Counted from the stretch's first letter, positions 1 to 6,459 are shown. The stretch is 6,681 bases of DNA from Gammaproteobacteria bacterium (GCA_030594925.1 JAUVEG010000074.1:1-6681), one strand, 5' to 3'. Numbers and translations: made by a program. Notes: generated by a model from the letters alone, not told the origin.

Positions 1-372
1 GCAAAGGCCGCCATCGACGCCTGTCGCAAACAGGGAATCTCAGCCGGTGTCACGGTCGTTGACCGCAACGGCATTGCCCAGGCGGTATTGCGCGACACCC
101 TGGCGCCGCCAATCACACTCCCAGTCAGTCAGAAAAAAGCCTACACGGCCGCCAACTTCAATGCAGCCACATCATCCCTGGAAGACCGCGCAAAAACAGC
201 GCTTGGCAGTATGCCGGAGATGATGCTGGGGGCCGGCGGGCTTCCCATCCAGGCCGGCGGCAGCATGCTTGGGGGCGTTGGTGTCAGCGGCGCACCATCC
301 GGAGAAACCGATGAAGCCTGCGCTCAGGCCGGGCTGGATGCTGTTGTTGACGACCTCGAGATGGGGATGTAA
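1..372 (+). CDS. GlcG/HbpS-family haem-binding protein (DUF336), 5' end cut off
   Basis: The reading frame is open from base 1 to the TAA at 370-372, so only the C-terminal 123 residues are present; the start and any signal peptide lie outside the window. Family hallmarks are visible in order: a helix ending in a Cys-containing segment (AAIDACRKQG), a beta strand VTVVDRNG, VLRDTLAPP, the KAYTAANF segment, and the C-terminal GGLPI...GGVGVSGAPSGETDEACAQAGLDA block. This is the fold of GlcG and Streptomyces HbpS, the latter an extracellular haem-binding and haem-degrading protein. Many proteobacterial members are annotated only as 'heme-binding protein', and I infer a periplasmic haem-related role without ligand residues I could prove. 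It lies 80 bp before the lipoprotein gene on the same strand, with no clear terminator between, so co-transcription is possible. The family call is firm; the exact function is not. Confidence 0.88.
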   Translation, partial: AKAAIDACRKQGISAGVTVVDRNGIAQAVLRDTLAPPITLPVSQKKAYTAANFNAATSSLEDRAKTALGSMPEMMLGAGGLPIQAGGSMLGGVGVSGAPSGETDEACAQAGLDAVVDDLEMGM

Positions 373-452
373 AAATAAAGTGCTGCCTTACATGGTAAAT
401 TTCCTGGAACGGGCTGACGGTTCAACATGAAAGATCACCGCCTGCTACAGCA

Positions 453-1004
453 ATGAGAACCGCCAACGCCAGAATCACCTTGCTGCCAGCCCTGCTCCTG
501 CTTGCTCTTCCACTTCTGCTCGCATGTGAAGCTGAAGATCACAAACAGACCCCGGGGAGAGAGATCTTCCCTCCACGTGAGATCGGATATGCAGCGCTGT
601 GGCAATTGAATGGCCTGGGGATTAATCCCGCATTTTTCAAAGACCGCTGGAGCCTGGTCATTGTTGAGGAGGCGATGTGTCAACAGGAGTGTTTGCAGCG
701 GCTTGAGTTGATCGCCGCCATCAGCAATGTACAACGGCTATTTGTTGCCGCCGATGTGGCCACGCATGAGCAGATGCGCAACATCGCGAACCACCATCCC
801 GGCGTGGAAGTCGCCATGGGTACGACCGCAGCATCGATTGATAGCTTTCGCAGACAACTTTCAGCTGAAGATTTCGACAACGATGCAACATCACACCCTG
901 TCTATGTTATCTCTCCTGATGTTGAGGTGGTTTTCACCTACCCCGGCAACGGTGAGACCGGAGGACTGCAAAAGGAAGTGAATAGATTGCGTGCCGAACG
1001 GTAG
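453..1004 (+). CDS. Thioredoxin-fold (SCO1-like) lipoprotein with CxxxC motif
   Basis: The product has 183 residues. Residues 8-24 are strongly hydrophobic and end in a lipobox (LLAC, Cys25), so it should be a lipid-anchored periplasmic protein. The mature part reads like a compact thioredoxin/SCO fold: PPREIGYAALWQLNG, then strand RWSLVIV (65-71) followed by Cys76-x3-Cys80, strand VQRLFVAADV (93-102), and a C-terminal strand pair VYVISPDVEVVFTYPG followed by a helix. SCO copper chaperones carry CxxxC after the same strand, and a His precedes the strand of the 'YLIDP' type; here His148 is at a similar place, but its spacing to the strand is shorter, so copper ligation is uncertain. It resembles the small thioredoxin-like proteins found near cytochrome c oxidase assembly genes in Gammaproteobacteria. 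No good Shine-Dalgarno precedes ATG 453; the start is chosen because it gives a complete lipoprotein signal. A 9-codon ORF (427-456) overlaps this start by ATGA. Alternatives: a general thiol-disulfide lipoprotein or an uncharacterised relative. Confidence 0.72.
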   Translation: MRTANARITLLPALLLLALPLLLACEAEDHKQTPGREIFPPREIGYAALWQLNGLGINPAFFKDRWSLVIVEEAMCQQECLQRLELIAAISNVQRLFVAADVATHEQMRNIANHHPGVEVAMGTTAASIDSFRRQLSAEDFDNDATSHPVYVISPDVEVVFTYPGNGETGGLQKEVNRLRAER

Positions 1005-1021
1005 GTCTCTCCATTTCGTCT

Positions 1022-1049
1022 CTTACACTCCGCCCAAAGAGGGTATGAT
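1022..1049 (+). promoter_or_regulatory. Candidate sigma70 promoter for mpl
   Basis: CTTACA (1022-1027, 4/6 match to TTGACA) is followed after 16 bp by TATGAT (1044-1049, 5/6 match to TATAAT). Transcription would start near 1056, giving a leader of about 33 nt before mpl. It lies just downstream of the lipoprotein stop, so mpl may have its own promoter. This is judged by eye only. Confidence 0.35.
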
Positions 1050-1088
1050 GCCTCATCTTCTGATTAGCATTGGTCTATAAAGCACGAT

Positions 1089-2438
1089 ATGCACATCCAC
1101 ATTCTCGGTATTTGCGGAACTTTCATGGGCGGCATCGCCCTGCTTGCCCGTCAGGCCGGCCATACGGTGACTGGCTCTGACGCCAGTGTCTACCCTCCAA
1201 TGAGCACCCAGCTTGAAGAGGCCGGAATCACGCTGATGGAGGGCTATGAGCCTGAGCATCTGCAGCCTGCTCCTGATATGGTGGTGGTCGGCAACGCCAT
1301 GTCGCGAGGAAATCCAGCCGTGGAGTATATGCTCGACAACGGACTGCCATACACCTCTGGCCCGCAGTGGTTGTCAGAACATATATTAAAAGATCGCTGG
1401 GTGCTGGCGGCTTCCGGAACCCATGGAAAGACGACCACAGCCGCGATGCTGGCGTGGATTCTTGAGGATGCAGGCATGGCGCCGGGGTTTCTGATCGGCG
1501 GCATTCCGAAAAATTTTGGTCTCTCTGCACGCAGCGGTGACTCGCCTTTTTTTGTGGTCGAAGCAGATGAGTACGACACTGCTTTTTTCGATAAACGCTC
1601 CAAGTTTGTGCATTATCGCCCGCGCACCCTGATACTGAATAATCTTGAGTTTGACCATGCCGATATCTTTGATGATCTCGCCATGATCCAGCGCCAGTTT
1701 CATCACCTGGTGCGCATTGTTCCAGGCAACGGCCTGCTGATTGCGCCCGCCGATGATGTGCCGTTACAGGAGGTGCTGGAGATGGGGAGATGGACGCCGC
1801 TGGAGACCCTGGGGCCCGGCGGCCAGTGGCAGGCAGAGTTGCTGCATGATGATGGCAGCGCATTCAAGGTATTACTGGAGAGCAAGGATTGCGGAACCGT
1901 CAACTGGACTTTGACGGGTGACCACAATGTGCGCAATGCGCTCGCATCCATAGCTGCTGCACGCCACGCCGGCGTGCCTGCCGGCATCGCTATCGAGGCC
2001 CTGTCAAAATTTGAAAACGTCAAACGCCGTATGGAGCTGTGCGGAGAGGTCAATGGCATCCGCCTCTATGATGACTTCGCCCACCATCCTACGGCGATTG
2101 CAACCACATTGAATGGTCTGCGCCGTAATACAGGAGATGCGCGCATCATCGCCATCCTTGAACCTCGCTCCAATACCATGCGCATGGGAATTCATGCGGA
2201 GTCACTGCCGACATCGCTTGAAAAGGCTGACCAGGTGCTGGTCTTCTCCCCCGCATCTCTGGAGTGGGACGCGAACAGGATCTTTGCCCCTATGGGAGAG
2301 AAGGCGGAAATTTATGACTCAACGCAGGAGATTGTCGAACGCACAACGGCAGAGGCCCGCAGCGGTGACACCATCCTGGTGATGAGCAACGGCGGATTTG
2401 AAGGGATACACCAGCGCATTCTCGATGCGCTCGAATAA
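1089..2438 (+). CDS. mpl: UDP-N-acetylmuramate:L-alanyl-gamma-D-glutamyl-meso-diaminopimelate ligase
   Basis: This cytoplasmic ATP-dependent Mur ligase attaches the recycled tripeptide L-Ala-gamma-D-Glu-meso-DAP to UDP-MurNAc, returning murein turnover products to peptidoglycan synthesis. The 449 residues match the usual length (about 450-460). The N-terminal UDP-binding domain begins MHIHILGICGTFMGG, nearly identical to the family signature, which fixes the start at ATG 1089. The central ATPase domain has SGTHGKTT (109-116), EADEYD (158-163), NLEFDHADIF (185-194) and GDHNVRNALAS (277-287). The C-terminal domain has YDDFAHHP (327-334), LEPRSNTMRMG (357-367, typical of Mpl rather than MurC) and SNGGFEGIHQRIL (433-445). 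All expected catalytic motifs are present. There is no obvious Shine-Dalgarno before the start, only AAGCACGAT. It is 84 bp after the lipoprotein gene and is followed by a strong hairpin. The ubiX gene that often follows mpl in Gammaproteobacteria is not here. Confidence 0.98.
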   Translation: MHIHILGICGTFMGGIALLARQAGHTVTGSDASVYPPMSTQLEEAGITLMEGYEPEHLQPAPDMVVVGNAMSRGNPAVEYMLDNGLPYTSGPQWLSEHILKDRWVLAASGTHGKTTTAAMLAWILEDAGMAPGFLIGGIPKNFGLSARSGDSPFFVVEADEYDTAFFDKRSKFVHYRPRTLILNNLEFDHADIFDDLAMIQRQFHHLVRIVPGNGLLIAPADDVPLQEVLEMGRWTPLETLGPGGQWQAELLHDDGSAFKVLLESKDCGTVNWTLTGDHNVRNALASIAAARHAGVPAGIAIEALSKFENVKRRMELCGEVNGIRLYDDFAHHPTAIATTLNGLRRNTGDARIIAILEPRSNTMRMGIHAESLPTSLEKADQVLVFSPASLEWDANRIFAPMGEKAEIYDSTQEIVERTTAEARSGDTILVMSNGGFEGIHQRILDALE

Positions 2439-2464
2439 GCCCGGGGGAGATAGAGAATATAGGG

Positions 2465-2497
2465 ATACGGAGGCGCGAAGAAAACGCGCCTCCGTAT
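2465..2497. terminator. Perfect 13-bp hairpin between convergent genes, likely bidirectional terminator
   Basis: ATACGGAGGCGCG (2465-2477) and its exact reverse complement CGCGCCTCCGTAT (2485-2497) flank a 7-nt loop AAGAAAA. It starts 26 bp after the mpl stop and ends 5 bp before the stop codon of the small gene on the other strand, so it can serve both. Neither direction shows a proper U-tract (AATTATC on +, CCCTATATTC on -), so it is not a textbook intrinsic terminator. It could also protect 3' ends from exonucleases. Confidence 0.75.
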
Positions 2498-2502
2498 AAT
2501 TA

Positions 2503-2622
2503 TCAGAGAGAGCCAACCCAGAGCAGGGTCGCTGCACTCACAACAGCAATAATTACCAGCACAGTTACAACGCAGGAAACACAGATATTGCCAAAAAAAT
2601 GGCCGGCGCTTGATGTAGTCAT
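2503..2622 (-). CDS. Small single-span membrane protein, 39 residues, possibly oxygen-regulated
   Basis: I do not recognise this protein. The start is ATG at 2622-2620, decided by a near-ideal Shine-Dalgarno AAGGAGT five bases upstream (2634-2628); a longer in-frame reading back to 2706 would run through the promoter region and is rejected. The stop is TGA at 2505-2503, directly before a perfect hairpin. The 39 residues comprise a short polar N-terminus (MTTSSAGHFFGN), then Cys14-x2-Cys17 at the start of one long hydrophobic helix (about 15-36), ending in LLWVGSL. This size and shape resembles accessory subunits of respiratory oxidases (the CydX, CcoS and CcoM kinds, about 35-40 residues), but no sequence motif ties it to them. 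A perfect FNR-type palindrome lies 71 bp upstream of the start codon. No neighbouring gene on the same strand appears to share its transcript. The compact signal set argues that it is real, and the function is open. Confidence 0.68.
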   Translation of the reverse strand: MTTSSAGHFFGNICVSCVVTVLVIIAVVSAATLLWVGSL

Positions 2623-2627
2623 TCGAT

Positions 2628-2634
2628 ACTCCTT
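2628..2634 (-). promoter_or_regulatory. Strong ribosome binding site of the 39-residue gene
   Basis: On the - strand AAGGAGT is followed by ATCGA and then ATG. It is the best Shine-Dalgarno match in the window and decides the start at 2622 over the longer in-frame ORF. Confidence 0.8.
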
Positions 2635-2668
2635 GGTTCGATATTTATAAGTTGATTCACGACCTGAT

Positions 2669-2674
2669 ATTGTA
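2669..2674 (-). promoter_or_regulatory. Candidate -10 element for the small membrane protein gene
   Basis: TACAAT on the - strand matches TATAAT at 5/6. It begins 18 nt downstream of the FNR-type palindrome. No -35 hexamer is visible at 16-18 bp, as expected for an activator-dependent promoter. A start near 2662-2658 would leave a leader of about 35-40 nt. Confidence 0.45.
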
Positions 2675-2692
2675 CCCGGAAACCCGAATAGA

Positions 2693-2706
2693 TTGATAAT
2701 TATCAA
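2693..2706. promoter_or_regulatory. Perfect FNR/Anr-type binding site
   Basis: TTGAT-AATT-ATCAA is a 14-bp perfect palindrome matching the FNR/Anr consensus TTGATNNNNATCAA at all ten defined positions. FNR-family proteins carry an oxygen-labile iron-sulfur cluster and activate promoters when oxygen is low. On the - strand the site would centre at about -37.5 to -41.5, depending on the true start site, with respect to the TACAAT element. Canonical class II sites centre at -41.5, so the spacing is slightly short by eye. On the + strand TATAGC (2730-2735) also lies at a workable distance, but no gene follows there. A Fur site is a weaker reading. Confidence 0.65.
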
Positions 2707-2845
2707 CTCGGATGGAGAGTGTATGCTTTTATAGCATTATTAATCAAGTGGTTTTTCTACACGCTATTCAATAAACGTCAAGACACTCTCTGCAACACCT
2801 CAATAACTTCGTGCAGGACAGGCATGATGCACCCCTAACCCGACA

Positions 2846-5800
2846 TCAAATCTGCTCTGCGACGATCTGCTGTAGTGCGCGAAAGTCGGTCTTGCCTGTT
2901 CCCAGCAGCGGCAGCTCTTCGACATGCAGGATTTTTGCAGGAACCGCGATGGCGGCGATGCCCTGCTGCTTCGCCCATCTGGCGAGAGCATCACGACTGG
3001 CATCCGGGTTGCTGCTGACCAGCACCAGCTGTTCGCCTTTCTTGAGATCCGGGATTGCAGCCACTCCATGCTGGTATTTTGGCCACAGATCCGCCGCCAT
3101 CGCTTCTACCGCGGCCAGCGACACCATCTCACCGGCAATCTTGGCAAAGCGTTTGGCGCGGCCCTTGATGGTGATGAAACCCGTTTCGTCGACCGTGACG
3201 ATATCGCCGGTGTCATACCATCCATTTTCAGGCGGATGCAGTGTGCCGGGGTCATCGGCCAGCAGGTAGCCGCTCATGACATTGGGCGCATGCACCTCCA
3301 GACGACCGCCCTCTTCGATGCCCGGTACTTTCTGCAGACGATACTCCAGACCCGGCACAAATTTCCCGACCGTGCCTGTCTGGTTGTACATGGGACTGTT
3401 CAACGACAGGATCGGCGCCGTCTCAGTGGCGCCATAACCTTCGAAGATGCGCACGCCGAATTGTTCGCTCCACTGCTTGCGCGTCTGCTCCCTGAGTCTC
3501 TCTGCACCGGTAAAGACATAGCGCAGACTGTAGAAGTCATAGGGATTGGCAAAGCGGGCATAGCCGGCCATGAAGGTATCGGTGCCGAACATCATGGTCG
3601 CATTGGTGTCGTAGACCAGTTCCGGGACGATGCGATAGTGCAGCGGCGAGGGGTAGAGAAAAATCTTCAACCCTGAGAGCAGCGGCAGCAGCGTTCCGCA
3701 GGTGAGGCCGAATGAGTGAAACATCGGCAGCACGTTAAAGACGATATCCCTGGGACCAAAGTCAATCATCGCCCCGACCTGGTAGCGATTTGCCTGCAGA
3801 TTGACGTGGCTCAACACCACACCCTTGGGATGCCCCTCGGTTCCGGATGTGAACAGAATCACGGCCGGACTCTGCGGGTCGCGCTGCTTGCAACTCAGCA
3901 GATATGCAAGACGCGGCATCAAACCGCTGACAACTCCCATCATCTTATGAGTGATAGCCATCTCCGCTGACACATCCTCCAGATAGATGAGCTCTATCCC
4001 TTCCGCCAGTATCGCCTCCACCAGCTCTTCAAAGCCAGCCGCTTCGATAAACTTCCGCGAGCTGAATACAGTTTTGAGCCCTGCTGTCTTACAGCCGCTG
4101 AGTAGGTTGAGACTGCCGGTGGAGAAATTCAGCATGGTTGGAACCCGTCCAAATGCATGCAGTCCGAAAAAGGCCGTCACCGTAGCGACCGAGTTGGGCA
4201 GCAGCAGCCCCACGTGTTCACCGGCAGCTGTCTTCTTCGCCATGGCGCGCCCCAGGGCAAAACTGCCGATCAGCAGTTTCCGATAAGCAATCGGCTGACG
4301 CTTGATATCCTCAAGCACAACATGTTTGGCGCCATGGATATCCCGAGCATCGATCAGCGAGTGAAACAGGGTTCTGTGATAGTCGCTGGTCTCGAACATC
4401 ATGTTGGTCATCAGCTCGGTGAGCCTGCGCCCGGCCCAGCTTCTGCGTTCACGACTTCTCAACCCTGCGGGGATGTCCAACTGCCTCGGCGGCAGAAAAT
4501 GCACCCGGATTTTAGGGAACCAGCGAATCTTGACCTTGCCTGAGAGCCGGGAGAACGGCGTGTACTGGGCGCCGTCCAGGCGCACAGGCACAATTTTGGC
4601 TCTTGCCTTGTCAGCCACCATGCCCGGCCCCTCGAACACCTTCATCATGGCGCCGGTGCGGGTAATGCGCCCCTCGGGAAAGATCACCACCTTCTCGCCA
4701 CGCTTGACGGCTTCGATGAGCGTACGTGTAGAGAGCGGATTGAGCGGATCGATGGGAATGGTCTTTGCCATGGAGAGAAAAAACTTCACCAGGCGGTTCT
4801 TTGCCACATTGCTATCGATTGCAAAGGTGAGGTCTTCAGGGACATAGGCCGCGATCAGCGCCGCATCGAGAAACGACTGGTGGTTGGAGACGATCAGCAC
4901 CCGCTCGCCGGCATCCGCCAGATTCTTCAGCCCGGTGACCTCCACCCGGTAACACATCTGCAGCAGCCAGGCGACAAACGAGCGCGCCAGGGCACCGGGA
5001 AGCAGGCGGGTAATGTAGATGGCCACCACGCCGTTGAGCAGCGCAATCACCAGGAATATCTGTGGAATCGTCATATCCAGCGATAGCAGGAAAACCACTC
5101 CCAGTGCTGAAGCGACCATGAAGAGCGCATTGAAGATATTGTTTGCGGCGATATTGCGGGCGCGATGCCCCTCCTTGCTGTGATACTGCAGCATTGTGTT
5201 CAGAGGAACGATGTAGATACCCGCAGAGATGGCGATGAAAACAATATCGACAACGACTCTCCAGCCGCGAAAATGATCAAGAAACTGCGCTACAGTGACC
5301 AGAGTTGTGCCGCCGGCAGTGAAACTCCTGCTGGCCAGAAACAGATCGATAGTAAAGAGCGTCATCCCCAACGCGCCGAGCGGGACGAAGGTTGCGTGCA
5401 CCTCCCCCTTCAGCATGCTGTTGCACAACAGCGATCCCAGCGCCATGCCAACAGAGAACAACACCAGCAGCAGCGTCGCAAGATTCTGATCGCCGCCAAG
5501 CACATCTTTTGCGAAGGGGGTAATCTCTGTCAGAAAGGTGGCACCAATGAACCAGAACCAGGAGATTGCCAGGATGATCAGAAAGATCCCTTTTTGCCCC
5601 TTTGCGTAACGCAGCATCTCCCAGGTCGAGGTGAAGACGTTGTAATCCACCTTCAACTCCGGAAGCATCGGGCCGGTCGATGGAATATAGCGGCTGGCAA
5701 TCCATCCCGCCATGGCAACCCCTGTGATCAGCACTGACACCAGCATGGCGCCGTTATCTTCCAGCACCACCTTTCCGGCGATGGTGCCGAGCAGTATGGC

Positions 5801-6268
5801 AAGAAAAGTGCCAGCCTGAACCAGGGCATTGCCTCCAAGCAGTTCATTGGGTTTCAGCTGCTCCGGCAGGATGCTGTACTTGATCGGGCCGAAGAAGGCG
5901 GACTGGGTTCCCATCAGAAACAGCAGCGCCATCAGGTACCACACGCTCTGCAGCATGAAACCGATGCCGGCAGCGATCATCAGTGCCAGTTCTGTCAGTT
6001 TGAGCAGGCGAATCAGCCCCACTTTGTCAAACTTTTCGGCCAGCTGCCCGGCGCTGGCGGAGAACAGGAAAAAAGGGAAGATGAAGATTCCGCCGGCCAT
6101 TGCGACCAACAGCGGAGCATTCAGACCCGACTGGTCAGCCAGGACGAAAGTGACCAGAAACAGTATGCCGTTCTTGAAGACATTGTCATTGAACGCGCCC
6201 AGAGACTGGGTGATGAACAGCGGCAGAAAGCGCCGCTTTCCGAGCAGGTTGAATTGATTTTCAGCCAT
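2846..6268 (-). CDS. aas: LplT-PlsC-acyl-ACP synthetase fusion (lysophospholipid transport and reacylation)
   Basis: This 1140-residue inner-membrane protein joins what Escherichia coli encodes as two genes, lplT (about 397 residues) and aas (about 719). Residues 1 to about 425 form a major-facilitator transporter of LplT type, with GAFNDNVFKNG (24-34) and a loop GQLAEKFDKVG (74-84), which would flip lysophospholipids inward. Residues about 434-615 are a PlsC-type acyltransferase with NHQSFLD (His463 and Asp468 of HX4D) and FPEGR (530-534). Residues about 625-1140 are an AMP-forming acyl-ACP synthetase with TSGTEGHPKG (807-816), GYGATE (944-949), YDTGD (1018-1022), GRAKRFAKIAGE (1036-1047) and the C-terminal GTGKTD with Lys1126. 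All catalytic motifs are intact, so the enzyme should activate fatty acids onto ACP and reacylate 2-acyl lysophosphatidylethanolamine. Start ATG 6268 is chosen because AGGA lies 7 nt before it and the protein begins like LplT; the 31-residue upstream extension would run into repeat DNA. No convincing terminator follows. Confidence 0.95.
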   Translation of the reverse strand: MAENQFNLLGKRRFLPLFITQSLGAFNDNVFKNGILFLVTFVLADQSGLNAPLLVAMAGGIFIFPFFLFSASAGQLAEKFDKVGLIRLLKLTELALMIAAGIGFMLQSVWYLMALLFLMGTQSAFFGPIKYSILPEQLKPNELLGGNALVQAGTFLAILLGTIAGKVVLEDNGAMLVSVLITGVAMAGWIASRYIPSTGPMLPELKVDYNVFTSTWEMLRYAKGQKGIFLIILAISWFWFIGATFLTEITPFAKDVLGGDQNLATLLLVLFSVGMALGSLLCNSMLKGEVHATFVPLGALGMTLFTIDLFLASRSFTAGGTTLVTVAQFLDHFRGWRVVVDIVFIAISAGIYIVPLNTMLQYHSKEGHRARNIAANNIFNALFMVASALGVVFLLSLDMTIPQIFLVIALLNGVVAIYITRLLPGALARSFVAWLLQMCYRVEVTGLKNLADAGERVLIVSNHQSFLDAALIAAYVPEDLTFAIDSNVAKNRLVKFFLSMAKTIPIDPLNPLSTRTLIEAVKRGEKVVIFPEGRITRTGAMMKVFEGPGMVADKARAKIVPVRLDGAQYTPFSRLSGKVKIRWFPKIRVHFLPPRQLDIPAGLRSRERRSWAGRRLTELMTNMMFETSDYHRTLFHSLIDARDIHGAKHVVLEDIKRQPIAYRKLLIGSFALGRAMAKKTAAGEHVGLLLPNSVATVTAFFGLHAFGRVPTMLNFSTGSLNLLSGCKTAGLKTVFSSRKFIEAAGFEELVEAILAEGIELIYLEDVSAEMAITHKMMGVVSGLMPRLAYLLSCKQRDPQSPAVILFTSGTEGHPKGVVLSHVNLQANRYQVGAMIDFGPRDIVFNVLPMFHSFGLTCGTLLPLLSGLKIFLYPSPLHYRIVPELVYDTNATMMFGTDTFMAGYARFANPYDFYSLRYVFTGAERLREQTRKQWSEQFGVRIFEGYGATETAPILSLNSPMYNQTGTVGKFVPGLEYRLQKVPGIEEGGRLEVHAPNVMSGYLLADDPGTLHPPENGWYDTGDIVTVDETGFITIKGRAKRFAKIAGEMVSLAAVEAMAADLWPKYQHGVAAIPDLKKGEQLVLVSSNPDASRDALARWAKQQGIAAIAVPAKILHVEELPLLGTGKTDFRALQQIVAEQI

Positions 6269-6274
6269 AACTGT

Positions 6275-6279
6275 TTCCT
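6275..6279 (-). promoter_or_regulatory. Ribosome binding site of the LplT-Aas fusion
   Basis: On the - strand AGGAAACAGTT precedes ATG 6268, placing AGGA 7 nt from the start. It supports this start over the longer in-frame ORF beginning at 6361. Confidence 0.75.
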
Positions 6280-6340
6280 GAAAAGAGGTTGGTTTCGATG
6301 CGCTCACGGCATTTGCAAATCCATAACGGCAGAGATGCAG

Positions 6341-6367
6341 GGTGCAATAAGCGGAGCGCATTGCACC
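6341..6367. repeat. Palindromic intergenic repeat, module 1
   Basis: GGTGCAAT (6341-6348) and its exact reverse complement ATTGCACC (6360-6367) flank AAGCGGAGCGC. The 'GGTGCAATAAGCG..GCGCATTGCACC' form resembles a dispersed intergenic palindrome I recall from many proteobacterial genomes; this is from memory and not searched. In a transcript from the patatin-like gene into aas it would form a hairpin. Confidence 0.7.
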
Positions 6368-6377
6368 TATCCAATGC

Positions 6378-6405
6378 GGCGCAATGCCCGTTGGTTATTG
6401 ACGCC
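6378..6405. repeat. Palindromic intergenic repeat, module 2 (imperfect)
   Basis: GGCGCAAT (6378-6385) pairs with ATTGaCGCC (6397-6405), with one extra A bulged. It follows module 1 by 10 bp and is similar in its core (GCAAT / ATTG), suggesting a related or decayed copy. Confidence 0.5.
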
Positions 6406-6414
6406 CTACAGTTT

Positions 6415-6459
6415 TGTCATTGCGAGGAGTGGAACGACGCGGCAATCCGGATTGCTACG
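6415..6459. repeat. Dispersed 'CATTGCGAGGAG' type repeat
   Basis: The element contains GTCATTGCGAGGAGTGGAAC followed by GACGCGGCAATCC and a perfect 14-bp palindrome GCAATCCGGATTGC (6442-6455). ATTGC (6419-6423) also pairs with GCAAT (6442-6446). It matches the widespread intergenic repeat whose false translations (of the type CHCEExxDAAI and VIARSxxTxQS) litter databases; both readings, CHCEEWNDAAI and VIARSGTTRQS, occur here in two + frames. It is probably a non-autonomous mobile or REP-like element. No transposase is in the window. Confidence 0.72.

Noticed and set aside
373..452. A terminator or promoter between the haem-binding protein and the lipoprotein genes
   Set aside because: I found no convincing hairpin with U-tract and no -35/-10 pair at proper spacing.
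1228..1863. A 211-codon - strand ORF inside mpl
   Set aside because: It is antisense to a well-conserved gene, with composition (Arg, Ser, Pro, Cys) typical of a shadow frame.
2623..2706. A longer 67-residue version of the small membrane protein
   Set aside because: The extra codons cover the FNR-type box, the -10 element and the ribosome site, and AAGGAGT points clearly to ATG 2622.
2689..2707. A Fur box reading of the GATAATTATC sequence
   Set aside because: The best alignment to the 19-bp Fur consensus that I could make by eye matches only about 13 positions, whereas the FNR consensus is matched perfectly.
2924..3676. A 250-codon + strand ORF opposite the acyl-ACP synthetase domain
   Set aside because: It lies wholly antisense to a gene with intact catalytic motifs, has a low-complexity His/Arg/Gln-rich composition and no recognisable domain. 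Long antisense frames are common opposite GC-biased codons.
5165..5737. A 190-codon + strand ORF opposite the transporter domain
   Set aside because: It is rich in Gln, His, Asp and Arg, the mirror of hydrophobic codons on the other strand, and has no ribosome site or domain.
6269..6361. A 31-residue N-terminal extension of the LplT-Aas fusion starting at 6361
   Set aside because: It begins inside a palindromic repeat, lacks family similarity, and the internal ATG 6268 has a proper ribosome site and LplT-like first residues.
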